A stretch of DNA of 64,000 nt, taken from Kribbella pittospori (GTDB lineage Bacteria; Actinomycetota; Actinomycetes; Propionibacteriales; Kribbellaceae). A model generated the notes under the pieces. The model made no database searches. It was not told where the DNA came from and saw only the letters and a list, made by a program, of their open reading frames with translations. Below, piece after piece: positions 24,907-33,425 of the stretch. Each line of letters opens with the position of its first letter. Positions within the stretch are counted from its first letter, which is position 1. Made by a program: the position numbers and the translations under genes. The stretch lies in NCBI RefSeq assembly GCF_004331465.1, contig NZ_SJKB01000012.1, forward strand, positions 1 to 64,000, given 5' to 3'.

Positions 24907-25815
24907 GTGCGTGAACTCGTTGTGCTGGGCACCGGAAGCCAGGTGCCGTCTCGCGAACGCACGCAGAACGGGTACTTCCTGCGCTGGGACGACGAGGGAT
25001 TCCTCTTCGACCCGGGCGAGGGGACCCAACGGCAGATGCTGTACGCCGGGGTCTCGGCCGGTGCGATCACGCGGCTGTGCGTCACGCACTTCCACGGCGA
25101 TCACTGCCTCGGCGTACCGGGGATCGTGCAGCGGCTGTCACTCGACGGGGTGTCCCATGCGGTCCACGCGCACTATCCGGCGTCCGGGCAGACGTACTTC
25201 ACCAGGCTCCGGTACGCCGCTTCGTTCTTCGAGCGGGCCGAGTTGCTCGAGGAACCGGTCGAGGACGACGGGCTGCTGTCGGTCGGGTCGTTCGGTCAGC
25301 TCTGGGCGCGGCGTCTGGAGCATCCGATCGAGTCCTTCGGCTACCAGTTGATCGAGCCTGATGGGCGCCGGATGCTTCCCGACAAGCTCGCTGCTGTTGG
25401 CATCGCAGGCCCCGCCATCGGCCAATTGCAGCAGGCCGGTTCGCTGGACGTCGACGGACGGGTGATCCGGATTGAGGACGTCAGCGAACCTCGCCCGGGC
25501 CAGCGCTTCGCGTTCGTCATGGACACCCGGCTCTGCGACAACGTCCTCCGCCTCGCGGACGGCGCGGACCTTCTGGTGATCGAGTCGACGTACCTGTCGT
25601 CGGAGACAGAACTGGCCCGGCGCTTCGGCCACCTGACTGCGCGTCAGGCCGCCCGGGTCGCAGCCGAATGTGGTGTGCGGAAGCTGGTCCTCACCCACTT
25701 CTCCCAGCGCTACCTGGAACCCGAACGCTTCCACGAGGAAGCCGCCGCCGAGTTTTCCGGCGAGATCGTGGTCGCCTCCGACCTCAGCCGGACCGTGGTC
25801 CCGTCCCGCCGCTAG
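24907..25815 (+). CDS. Ribonuclease Z-like MBL-fold protein
   Basis: A 302-residue MBL-fold protein. It starts ELVVLGTGSQVPSRERTQNG, has the zinc motif THFHGDHC, FVMDTRLCDN, and LTHFSQRY, all typical of RNase Z/ElaC-type tRNA 3' processing enzymes. The GxPs exosite and full flexible arm of canonical RNase Z are not obvious, so a related hydrolase cannot be excluded. It begins with GTG ten bases after the fusion gene and is probably the last gene of that operon. Confidence 0.75.
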   Translation: MRELVVLGTGSQVPSRERTQNGYFLRWDDEGFLFDPGEGTQRQMLYAGVSAGAITRLCVTHFHGDHCLGVPGIVQRLSLDGVSHAVHAHYPASGQTYFTRLRYAASFFERAELLEEPVEDDGLLSVGSFGQLWARRLEHPIESFGYQLIEPDGRRMLPDKLAAVGIAGPAIGQLQQAGSLDVDGRVIRIEDVSEPRPGQRFAFVMDTRLCDNVLRLADGADLLVIESTYLSSETELARRFGHLTARQAARVAAECGVRKLVLTHFSQRYLEPERFHEEAAAEFSGEIVVASDLSRTVVPSRR

Positions 25816-25944
25816 CTCGGGCTTGGGCGAACAGTGCGTGACGAGCTGGCAAACAGGGCTCGGCTCCGGTGACGGCGGTCCTAGCATTGCCCGCGAAGCA
25901 TTGCTCACCAATGGAAATTGCCGATCACCCAGGAGCGACCCCTC

Positions 25945-27066
25945 GTGCGCACTCCCCGTCCACTGCCGGCGGCGATCGCACTGGTCGTTGTTGGCGCGGT
26001 GGTGGCGGTGGCGGTGTGGCGGCCCTGGTCAGGCTCCGCCGACGCGGCCGGTGGCCCGCCCCAGATCACCGTGTCCCGCAGTCAGTGCGGGCAGGGCTGG
26101 AGCGGCGCGAAGACCGGCCGGCAGACGATCGTCGTACACAACACTGGCGACGCGGCCGCAGAGGTCGACCTCGTCGAGGTCCGCAGCAACAAGGTGTACG
26201 GCGAGGTGGAGGGCCTGGGCCCGAACACGAGCGCGCCGATGGACGTGCAGCTCGCCGCCGGGCAGTACGCGATCCGCTGCCTGATCGAGGACACCGACGC
26301 CATCACCGGTCCGACGGTCACTGTCGCGGGCGACGCGAAGGGCGGTCCGGCCGTGGTCGCCGTCACCAAGAACGACATGTTGCCGCTGGTGAAGCAGTAC
26401 GAGGCCGCGGTCGCCGGCGGCGTCGCCGATCTGGCCGTCAAGACGGACAAGCTGCGCGCCGATGTGGATGCGGGCAACCTGGCCGCCGCCCGGGTCGACT
26501 GGCTGCCTGCGCACCTGGCGTACAACTCGCTCGGCGCGGCCTACGACGCGTTCGGCGACTTCGCCGACAAGATCGACGGATCCGCCGGCTTCCATCCGTT
26601 GGAGAAAGGCCTGTGGCGCAACGCTTCCGCCGCCTCTCTGAAGCCGATCGCGGACCAGTTGGCCGCCGACGTCCACGGCTTGCAGCATGACCTGCCCAAC
26701 GAACAGGTCGATCCGAACGATCTCGGGCTGCGCGCCCACGAAATTATGGAGAACGCCCTCCAGTTCGAGCTGACGGGCGAGAACGACCAGGGCAGCGGTA
26801 CGTCGCTGAACACCGCGCTGGCCAACCTGAACGGTACGGCGAAGGTGCTGGCCATCCTCGACCCGGTGCTCGAGCCTCGTGACCCGGACCTACCCCAGGT
26901 GCAGAAGTGGGAGGGGCGGGTGCGCGCGCTGCTGACCGCGCACCGGAGCACGGCGGTCGCTCAGCTGGACCAGACCACCCGGGAACAGCTCAACGGTGCG
27001 GTTGGCGAGCTGCTGGAGCTACTCGCGCCCGTCGCCGCCCTCTGCGAAGTACGGAGAAGTTCATGA
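25945..27066 (+). CDS. efeO: EfeO-like iron uptake protein (cupredoxin-imelysin), membrane anchored
   Basis: A 373-residue exported protein. An uncleaved-looking hydrophobic anchor covers residues about 9-26. A cupredoxin-like domain (about 35-115) and an imelysin/M75 domain (about 125-370) follow; the latter has the HxxE metal motif in HPLEKGLW (His217, Glu220). EfeO binds ferric or ferrous iron for the EfeUOB system. GTG at 25945 is chosen for AGGAG nine bases before it. The stop overlaps the EfeB start. No EfeU permease is next to it. Confidence 0.85.
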   Translation: MRTPRPLPAAIALVVVGAVVAVAVWRPWSGSADAAGGPPQITVSRSQCGQGWSGAKTGRQTIVVHNTGDAAAEVDLVEVRSNKVYGEVEGLGPNTSAPMDVQLAAGQYAIRCLIEDTDAITGPTVTVAGDAKGGPAVVAVTKNDMLPLVKQYEAAVAGGVADLAVKTDKLRADVDAGNLAAARVDWLPAHLAYNSLGAAYDAFGDFADKIDGSAGFHPLEKGLWRNASAASLKPIADQLAADVHGLQHDLPNEQVDPNDLGLRAHEIMENALQFELTGENDQGSGTSLNTALANLNGTAKVLAILDPVLEPRDPDLPQVQKWEGRVRALLTAHRSTAVAQLDQTTREQLNGAVGELLELLAPVAALCEVRRSS

Positions 27067-28256
27067 CCGGCGTCGGCCGTCGATCCTTCCTGCGTGGCGC
27101 GCTTGCCGGGGCCGGCGCGGCTGCGGTGACCGGGCTGACGGTGTCCGCCGACGCGGCGACGTCGACTTCCGTGGCGTTCCACGGCGTACACCAGGCCGGT
27201 ATCACCACCGACCCGCAGAAGCAGGCGATCTTCGCGTCGTTCGACGTGATCGCCGCCAACAAGGGCGAGCTCACCGACATGTTCACGATATTGACCGACC
27301 GGGCGCGCCTGCTCACCGCGGGCGGTGCGCTGCCGCCGCTGGGGATCACCGCCCCGCCGGCCGACTCCGGCGTACTCGGCCCGGACATGCCCGGCGACGA
27401 CCTGACGATCACCGTCGGCGTCGGGGCGTCGCTGTTCGACGAGCGGTACGGCCTCAAGGATCGCAAGCCGGCGAGGCTGACGGCGATGAAGGAGTTCCCC
27501 AATGACAGCCTGGACGACAGCCAGTGCCACGGGGATCTGAGCCTGCAGTTGTGCGCGTCGGAGACCGACACCGTGCTGCACGCGCTGCGGGACATCGCCC
27601 GGCACACCCGCGGCGCGATGCAGTTGCGCTGGCGGGTCGACGGTTTCCAGAGCCCGCCGCGGCCGTCCGGCACGCAGCGCAACCTGATGGGCTTCAAGGA
27701 CGGCATCGTCAAGCCTTCGTTGGCCGACCATGACAAGCTCGTGTGGGTCGGCAAGGCCAACACTGAGCCGGCGTGGACCGAGGGCGGCAGTTATCAGGTA
27801 CTGCGCCAGATCCGGATGCTGGTCGAGTTCTGGGATCGGGTGTCGGTCGGCGAGCAGGAGAACATGTTCGGCCGGCGGCGGGATTCCGGCGCGCCGCTGG
27901 ACGGCAACAGCGAGAGCGACATCCCCAACTACCCGGCCGACCCGACCGGCGGCGCGATCCCGTTGACCAGCCACATCCGGATGGCCAACCCCCGCACCGC
28001 GGACACGGCGGCCAGCCAGTTCCTGCGCCGCGGCTACAACTACGACAAGGGCACCGACTCGGTCGGGGACCTGGACATGGGACTGCTGTTCTGCGCGTAC
28101 CAGCAGGACATCGCCCGGCAGTTCGAGGCCGTGCAGACCCGGCTGATCGACGAACCCCTCGTCGACTACATCCGGCCGGTCGGCGGCGGGTACTTCTTCG
28201 CGCTTCCCGGTGTACGGGACAGCAACGACCACTTCGGGCGGTCGTTGCTCGCATGA
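27063..28256 (+). CDS. efeB: EfeB, Tat-exported Dyp-type haem peroxidase
   Basis: A 397-residue DyP-type peroxidase. The N-terminus VGRRSFLRGALAGAGAAA is a twin-arginine signal. The mature enzyme has the GxxDG motif MGFKDGI (Gly210-Gly214), the proximal-haem His region in LTSHIRMANPR and an Arg in FLRRGYNYD. EfeB oxidises iron or haem outside the membrane. It is coupled to efeO through an ATGA overlap and followed after 20 bp by a phospholipase-C-family gene. Confidence 0.92.
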   Translation: MTGVGRRSFLRGALAGAGAAAVTGLTVSADAATSTSVAFHGVHQAGITTDPQKQAIFASFDVIAANKGELTDMFTILTDRARLLTAGGALPPLGITAPPADSGVLGPDMPGDDLTITVGVGASLFDERYGLKDRKPARLTAMKEFPNDSLDDSQCHGDLSLQLCASETDTVLHALRDIARHTRGAMQLRWRVDGFQSPPRPSGTQRNLMGFKDGIVKPSLADHDKLVWVGKANTEPAWTEGGSYQVLRQIRMLVEFWDRVSVGEQENMFGRRRDSGAPLDGNSESDIPNYPADPTGGAIPLTSHIRMANPRTADTAASQFLRRGYNYDKGTDSVGDLDMGLLFCAYQQDIARQFEAVQTRLIDEPLVDYIRPVGGGYFFALPGVRDSNDHFGRSLLA

Positions 28257-28276
28257 GTTACTCAGGAGGAGAAGGC

Positions 28277-29875
28277 ATGCGTGCAAGACTTCGTGTCGCA
28301 GCCACGGCCACTGTGGCCGCGGCCAGCGTGTTGCTGGCCGGCTGTAGCGGCGGCGACACCAACCAGGTGGCCAACGCCGCCTATTCGTACAAGCCGGCCC
28401 AGCCGGCCACTCCGATCCAGCACGTGGTGGTGATCTTCGGCGAGAACATCTCGTTCGACCACTACTTCGGCACCTACCCGAACGCGACGAACTCCGACGG
28501 TACGCCGTTCAAGGCCGACCGGCACACGCCCAAGGTGAACGGCCTGTCCAAGCAACTGCTGACGCACAACCCGAACGCCTACGACCCGAAGCGGTTGGCT
28601 CCGTCGCAGGCGCTGACCTGCGACCAGAACCACGGCTACGGTCCGGAGCAGAAGGCCGTCGACGGCCGCAAGATGGACAAGTTCGTCGAGAACACCGAGA
28701 CCGACAAGTGCACCGGCCAGCCCGTGCTGTTCGGCGAGCCGGGCCTGGTGATGGACTACTACGACGGCAACACCGTCACCGCGATGTGGAACTACGCCCA
28801 GCACTACGCGCTGAGCGACAACTCGTTCGACACGGTGTACGGCCCGTCCACCCCGGGTGCGCTGAACCTGATCTCCGGCCAGACCCACGGCGTCCAGGCG
28901 ATGGACCCGAAGACCGGCAAGCCCACCACGGACGCGTACGCCGTACAGTCGCCGGACAAGAACGGCATCGGCACCGTCACCAACGACCCCGACCCGTTCT
29001 ACGACGACTGCTCCAACAGCAACGGCAAGTCGACGAACAACCTGGCCGCGATGCACGGGCAGAACATCGGCGACCTGCTCAACCAGAAGCACGTCACCTG
29101 GGGCTGGTTCCAGGGCGGCTTCAAGCCGACCAGCACCGCCAACGGTAAGGCCGTCTGCGGCGCACAGCACACCAACGTCGGCGGTATCGCGGCGCTGGAC
29201 TACAGCCCGCACCACAACCCGTTCGAGTACTACAAGTCGACGGCGAACCCGAAGCACCTGCCGCCGACCTCGGTGCAGGCCATCGGTCGCACCGACCAGG
29301 CCAACCACCAGTACGACACGTCGGACTTCGACGCGGCCGTGGCGGCGAACAACCTGCCGGCAGTCAGCTTCCTGAAGGCCGGCGAGTACCAGGACGGTCA
29401 CGCCGGCTACTCCGACCCGCTGGACGAGCAGGCGTTCATCGTCAAGGAGATCAACCAGCTGCAGAAGTCCAAGGAGTGGTCGTCGACCGCGGTCGTCCTG
29501 GCCTATGACGACTCCGACGGCTGGTATGACCACGTGAAGTCGCCGACGGTGAACGGCTCCAAGGACGCCGCGCTCGACCAGTCGGCGCTGTGTGGCAAGG
29601 CTCCGGTGTCCGGCGGCTACGCCGACCGCTGCGGCTACGGCCCGCGCCTGCCGCTGCTGGTGATCTCGCCGTACGCGAAGACCAACCACGTCGACCACTC
29701 GCTGACCGACCAGACCTCGATCCTGAAGTTCATCGAGGACAACTGGCGGACCGGCCAGATCGGCGACCACTCGTTCGACCAGCGCGCCGGCAGCCTGAAC
29801 GGCATGTTCGACTTCCGGCACCCGAGCAGGCAGAAGCTGATCCTGGACCCGAAGACCGGAGCAGTCGTTCACTAA
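28277..29875 (+). CDS. Phospholipase C/acid phosphatase-family lipoprotein
   Basis: A 532-residue secreted lipoprotein, with a lipobox at LLAGCSG (Cys near residue 22). The AcpA/phospholipase C superfamily signature HVVVIFGENISFDHYFGTYP opens the mature protein, with further metal and active-site segments in YGPSTPGALNLISG, FLKAGEYQDGHAGYSDP and AYDDSDGWYDH. Relatives cleave phosphate mono- or diesters at neutral or acid pH. AGGAGGAGAAGG gives a strong ribosome-binding site. Only 20 bp separate it from efeB, so it is probably in the efeOB operon, which would place phosphate scavenging beside iron uptake. Confidence 0.85.
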   Translation: MRARLRVAATATVAAASVLLAGCSGGDTNQVANAAYSYKPAQPATPIQHVVVIFGENISFDHYFGTYPNATNSDGTPFKADRHTPKVNGLSKQLLTHNPNAYDPKRLAPSQALTCDQNHGYGPEQKAVDGRKMDKFVENTETDKCTGQPVLFGEPGLVMDYYDGNTVTAMWNYAQHYALSDNSFDTVYGPSTPGALNLISGQTHGVQAMDPKTGKPTTDAYAVQSPDKNGIGTVTNDPDPFYDDCSNSNGKSTNNLAAMHGQNIGDLLNQKHVTWGWFQGGFKPTSTANGKAVCGAQHTNVGGIAALDYSPHHNPFEYYKSTANPKHLPPTSVQAIGRTDQANHQYDTSDFDAAVAANNLPAVSFLKAGEYQDGHAGYSDPLDEQAFIVKEINQLQKSKEWSSTAVVLAYDDSDGWYDHVKSPTVNGSKDAALDQSALCGKAPVSGGYADRCGYGPRLPLLVISPYAKTNHVDHSLTDQTSILKFIEDNWRTGQIGDHSFDQRAGSLNGMFDFRHPSRQKLILDPKTGAVVH

Positions 29876-30696
29876 AGGTGATCGGCGAGGAAGTCGTCGA
29901 TCAGGCCGTTGACCTCCCTGGGGGATTCGAGGGCGGCCAAGTGTGCCGACTGTTCTAGAACGACGAAGCGGGCGCCGGGGATGGAGTCGGCCATCTCCTC
30001 CGTCTCGAGGACCGGGAAGGTTGCGTCCTCGGCGCCCGCGACGACCAGAACCGGCGTGCGGATCTGCGCGAACAACTCCCGTTGGTCCGGCCGCCGCGGG
30101 ACCACGCTGGTGACCGCGTGCCTCCCGGAGGTGATGTCCACCCGTCGCGCCAGCTCGTTGACCGTGGCAACAACATCTGGCTTCTCGCGTTTCGTCGTCG
30201 GACCGAGAAACGCGTCGCGGACCGGGTTCTTCAGCGGTCCGCGGATCCCGCCGAGGAGCTGAGCCGTCCGCGTCAGTACGCCGTACTCGAACTTCTGCCT
30301 GAGGCCGGCCGGTGACGCGGTCGCATTCATGAGTACGGCGATGCCGGTCCGATCCGGGTGGAGTGCGGCGAACGTGCCGCCGATCATGCCGCCCCAACTG
30401 TTGCCGATGACATGTACTCGGTCGACGCCGAGCTCGTCGATGATCGCGCGGATCACCTCGGCGCACTGCTCGAAGCTGAACGGTCCGGTCAGTGCCGAGC
30501 TCCCACCATGTCCCGGTGGATCGACGAGCACGACCTGAAACCGGTCGATGAAGTGCGCTGCCTGAGCCGACCACAGCGTGCCGTCCATCAACAGGCTCGG
30601 CCAGAACAGCATCGCCGGCCCCTCGCCGCCGACTCGCAACCGGATCCGCCCCAGCACGGTCTCGACGTACCGATCCTCCACCCCAGCGAGCAGCAT
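29872..30696 (-). CDS. Alpha/beta hydrolase
   Basis: A 274-residue single-domain alpha/beta hydrolase. It has the oxyanion region FWPSLLMDGTLW, the nucleophile elbow GNSWGG, an Asp in VVAGAEDATFP and a His in LEQSAHLAALESP. This resembles 3-oxoadipate enol-lactonase-like and esterase members; substrate unknown. Its stop overlaps the stop of the convergent phospholipase gene. The WYL regulator lies just upstream on the same strand, 16 bp apart, so the two may be co-transcribed. Confidence 0.82.
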   Translation of the reverse strand: MLLAGVEDRYVETVLGRIRLRVGGEGPAMLFWPSLLMDGTLWSAQAAHFIDRFQVVLVDPPGHGGSSALTGPFSFEQCAEVIRAIIDELGVDRVHVIGNSWGGMIGGTFAALHPDRTGIAVLMNATASPAGLRQKFEYGVLTRTAQLLGGIRGPLKNPVRDAFLGPTTKREKPDVVATVNELARRVDITSGRHAVTSVVPRRPDQRELFAQIRTPVLVVAGAEDATFPVLETEEMADSIPGARFVVLEQSAHLAALESPREVNGLIDDFLADHL

Positions 30697-30712
30697 GACT
30701 GAACGCTACCGC

Positions 30713-31657
30713 TCAGTCCGGCGGGACCGCGGCACTCAGGCGAGTCGTCAACTCTTTGACGTGGGCAATGAGTTCCGGCGGTGACTGGACCTGGAACGGA
30801 TAGCCGAGCAGGCCGATGTGCAGGACCAGTTCGTCCAGCGAGTTGGCGCCGGTGTCGACCTGCGTCGTACTCGCGTTGATCGGTGTCACCGTCGCGACGC
30901 TCGGCGCGAGCCGATCCGCGATGACCTCCACCGGCGCCTCGATGATGAAGCGTGCCTGGTAGCGATAACCACCCGACGCGACTCCACGCGCGGTCGCGTC
31001 CAGATCGGGAACCTCGCGTGCCGTGAACCGCGGCCCGGTCGGGATCCGCGGCTCCAGCCGATCGAGCCGGAACGTACGCCAGTCGTCCCGGTCGAGATCC
31101 CAGGCAACCAGATACCACCGTCTCCCGGTGTGCACCATCCGATGCGGCTCCGTCGTACGACGTCCCGCCGTACCGTCATGGCTGCGGTAGTCGAACCGCA
31201 GCCGCTGCCGATCGCGACAGGCCTCTGCCACCGCGAGCAACACCTCCGGCCGCACAGTCGCTCCGCCCGACGGCATGACCGCGACTGCCTGTAGCAACTT
31301 GACCCGATGCCGCAACCGAGATGGCAGCACCTGTTCGAGCTTGGTCAGCGCGCGGACCGACGACTCCTCGATCCCGGCGACGCTGCCGGTCGCGGCCGCT
31401 CTGAGTCCGATCGCGACCGCCACCGCCTCGTCGTCGTCGAGCAGCAACGGCGGCAGCGCAGCGCCGGCCCCGAGCCGATAGCCGGCCACCCCCGGTACTG
31501 CGTCGACCGGGTATCCGAGGTTGCGCAGCTTGTCCACGTCCCGGCGGACGGTCCGGACGCCGACGCCGAGCTCGGTGGCCAGGTCGGCTCCACTCCAGTC
31601 CCGTGGGGACTGCAGCAGCGACAGCAGCTTGAGCAGTCGAGCGGAGGTTTCCAGCAT
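30713..31657 (-). CDS. WYL-domain transcriptional regulator (YafY type)
   Basis: A 314-residue regulator. The N-terminal winged helix (about 1-65, ELGVGVRTVRRDVDKLRNLGYP) is followed by a WYL domain (about 135-220) with the literal motif RRWYLVAWDL, and a C-terminal extension. WYL domains bind nucleic acids or nucleotides and act as sensors. It is divergent from the epoxide hydrolase across a 19-bp perfect inverted repeat that starts nine bases upstream of its ATG, so autoregulation is likely. Confidence 0.88.
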   Translation of the reverse strand: MLETSARLLKLLSLLQSPRDWSGADLATELGVGVRTVRRDVDKLRNLGYPVDAVPGVAGYRLGAGAALPPLLLDDDEAVAVAIGLRAAATGSVAGIEESSVRALTKLEQVLPSRLRHRVKLLQAVAVMPSGGATVRPEVLLAVAEACRDRQRLRFDYRSHDGTAGRRTTEPHRMVHTGRRWYLVAWDLDRDDWRTFRLDRLEPRIPTGPRFTAREVPDLDATARGVASGGYRYQARFIIEAPVEVIADRLAPSVATVTPINASTTQVDTGANSLDELVLHIGLLGYPFQVQSPPELIAHVKELTTRLSAAVPPD

Positions 31658-31665
31658 GCTCAGAT

Positions 31666-31710
31666 TCTCTCATCCAGTTAGGACTGAAGCTGTCCTAACT
31701 GGATGAGAGA
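31666..31710. promoter_or_regulatory. 19-bp perfect inverted repeat between WYL regulator and epoxide hydrolase
   Basis: Left arm 31666-31684 and right arm 31692-31710 are perfect complements, with core TCCAGTTAGGAC/GTCCTAACTGGA, around a 7-base centre. It fills nearly the whole 61-bp divergent spacer. It would bind a dimer or tetramer of the WYL regulator; as RNA it could also form a hairpin in either transcript. Confidence 0.75.
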
Positions 31711-31718
31711 GTTGAAGC

Positions 31719-32861
31719 ATGATCAAGCCATTCAGCATCGACATCCCGCAGAGCACCCTCGACGACCTCGCTACTCGCCTCGAGAACACCCGGCTGCCGG
31801 CCGCGCTCCCGGGGGACGACTGGGACACCGGCGTACCGGTGTCCTGGCTGGCCGAACTGGTCGACTACTGGCGAACCGGCTACGACTGGCGCGCGGCGGA
31901 GGCGGAGCTCAACGCGTATCCGCAGTTCACGACCGTGATCGACGATCAGCAGATCCACTTCCTGCACGTGAAGTCGCCGGAGCCGGACGCGCTTCCGCTG
32001 ATCCTGACGCACGGCTGGCCCGGGTCGGTCGTCGAGTTCCTCGACCTGATCGGGCCGCTCACCGACCCCGTGTCTTTTGGTGGGGTGGCTTCGGACGCGT
32101 TCGATCTGGTGATCCCGTCGCTGCCCGGCTTCGGCTTCTCCGGACCGGTTTCGAAGCGCGGGTGGACGCGCGAGCAGATCGGCCGCACCTGGGCCAAGTT
32201 GATGGATCGCCTCGGCTACGAACGGTACGGCGTACAGGGCGGTGACATCGGGGGTGCGGTATCACCTGAGGTGGCACGGGCGGCCAGCGAGCACGTCGTC
32301 GGCGTACACACCAACGGTGGGCCCTCGTTGCCGCCGTTCCCGCTGAGCGACGACGAGCTGAAGACGCTGACGCCGCTGGAGCAGGACCGGATCGCGCGGA
32401 TCGGCGAGTTCATGCAGAAGGAGTTCGGCTACATCGCCATCCAGTCGACCAGGCCGCAGACGTTGGCCTACGGCCTGGTGGACTCGCCGGTGGGGCAGCT
32501 CGCCTGGATCATGGACAAGTTCCGTGCCTGGACCCACCCGATGGAAACGTTGCCTGACGCAATCATCAGCAGGGACCGGCTGCTGACCAACGTGATGTTC
32601 TACTGGCTCACTGGTACAGCGGGCTCCGCGGCGCTGGTCGGGTACGCGGAGCAGGAGCCGTGGGGAGCGCACAAGGAGAACTCCGGCGTCCCGACCGCAG
32701 TCCTGGCCACCGCCCATGACGTAGCAATCCGCCGCTACGCCGAACGCGACAACACCATCACCCGCTGGACCGACCTAGACCACGGCGGCCACTTCGCCGC
32801 CCTGGAAATCCCCGACGTCCTACTCACCGACGTCCGCGACTTCTTCCGAGACCTCCGCTAA
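31719..32861 (+). CDS. Epoxide hydrolase (EHN family)
   Basis: A 380-residue alpha/beta hydrolase. The N-terminal EHN domain (about 1-110, PFSIDIPQSTLDDLATRL) is followed by the core with the oxyanion motif HGWPGSVVEF, the catalytic Asp in GVQGGDIGGAV, cap tyrosines and the final His in HGGHFAALEIP. Soluble epoxide hydrolases of this kind open epoxides to diols through an ester at the Asp. The divergent WYL regulator and the 19-bp repeat imply inducible expression. Confidence 0.9.
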   Translation: MIKPFSIDIPQSTLDDLATRLENTRLPAALPGDDWDTGVPVSWLAELVDYWRTGYDWRAAEAELNAYPQFTTVIDDQQIHFLHVKSPEPDALPLILTHGWPGSVVEFLDLIGPLTDPVSFGGVASDAFDLVIPSLPGFGFSGPVSKRGWTREQIGRTWAKLMDRLGYERYGVQGGDIGGAVSPEVARAASEHVVGVHTNGGPSLPPFPLSDDELKTLTPLEQDRIARIGEFMQKEFGYIAIQSTRPQTLAYGLVDSPVGQLAWIMDKFRAWTHPMETLPDAIISRDRLLTNVMFYWLTGTAGSAALVGYAEQEPWGAHKENSGVPTAVLATAHDVAIRRYAERDNTITRWTDLDHGGHFAALEIPDVLLTDVRDFFRDLR

Positions 32862-32870
32862 CCCCGCCAA

Positions 32871-32885
32871 CCCCCCCCCCCCCCC
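32871..32885. repeat. Homopolymer of 15 cytosines
   Basis: C15, ten bases after the epoxide hydrolase stop. Such tracts are prone to slippage in vivo and to sequencing error. It lies outside genes, so it would not shift a reading frame. Confidence 0.9.
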
Positions 32886-33064
32886 AACCCCAACCCCAGC
32901 CCCCAGCCCTCGCCGGCCCCGCCCACCTAGGCGGCCCGGCCGGGCCGGCTGGCCTCCCGCCCCCGGCCCCGCAGCTTCCCGCCGCACCGGCCCCAGCACC
33001 GCCTTCGCGCCCCCAGTTCCGGCTCCGGCTTCGCGGCGCACCGGCCTCCCGGGTCAGGCGGCTT

Positions 33065-33119
33065 CCCGGCGTACCTGCTTCCCGGCCTCTCGGCCCGGCG
33101 GCTTGCCGGCGTACCGGCT
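33065..33119. repeat. 55-bp direct repeat, copy 1
   Basis: Identical over 55 bases to 36635-36689, in the same orientation and 3570 bp apart. Contains the segment GGCGTACCTGCTTCCCGG. The copies bracket an island of one intact hydrolase and several gene relics. Confidence 0.85.
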
Positions 33120-33157
33120 TCCCGTCCCCGGCTTCGCGGCTTCCCGGCCTCGGCGCC

Positions 33158-33217
33158 GGCTTCCCGTCCCCGCCCCCGGCTTCCCGTCCCCGCCCCCGGC
33201 TTCCCGTCCCCGCCCCC
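33158..33217. repeat. Three tandem copies of a 20-bp unit
   Basis: Unit GGCTTCCCGTCCCCGCCCCC repeated three times without change, with partial copies on both sides. Not a CRISPR, because there are no spacers. Confidence 0.85.
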
Positions 33218-33425
33218 GGCTTCCCGGCGTACCGGCTTCCCGCCTCCCGGCTCCGGCTTCCCGCAGCCGCGCCGGCGGCTTCCCGGCCCACTGCGGCAGC
33301 CCGGCGTCACTGCGCCTGCTCGGCTCCTTCGGAGCGAGGCTGATCGGCGCCAAGCTCGAGCTTCTGGTTCATCGCTCCACCCCTCCCCTGGTCCATGCAC
33401 AGTAGGGCCGCAGGGGAGTTCTGTG

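Larger units (their letters stand above)
32862..33400. repeat. C-rich low-complexity spacer
   Basis: No gene is supported here. The strand is extremely rich in C, with recurring GGCTTCCCGG/C-type blocks, a C15 run at 32871-32885, three 20-bp tandem copies at 33158-33217, and a 55-bp block that recurs at 36635. The open frames on the opposite strand encode only Gly/Arg/Ala/Pro repeats and are not credible proteins. Confidence 0.75.

Noticed and set aside
25883..25904. Iron box before efeO
   Set aside because: The region has only a 14-bp-spaced AGCATTGC repeat and no match to the 19-bp dyad.
28262..30574. A 770-codon frame opposite the phospholipase-family lipoprotein
   Set aside because: It spans two real genes on different strands and has no family resemblance.
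33158..33217. CRISPR-like array
   Set aside because: The copies are directly abutting without spacers, and no cas gene is nearby.
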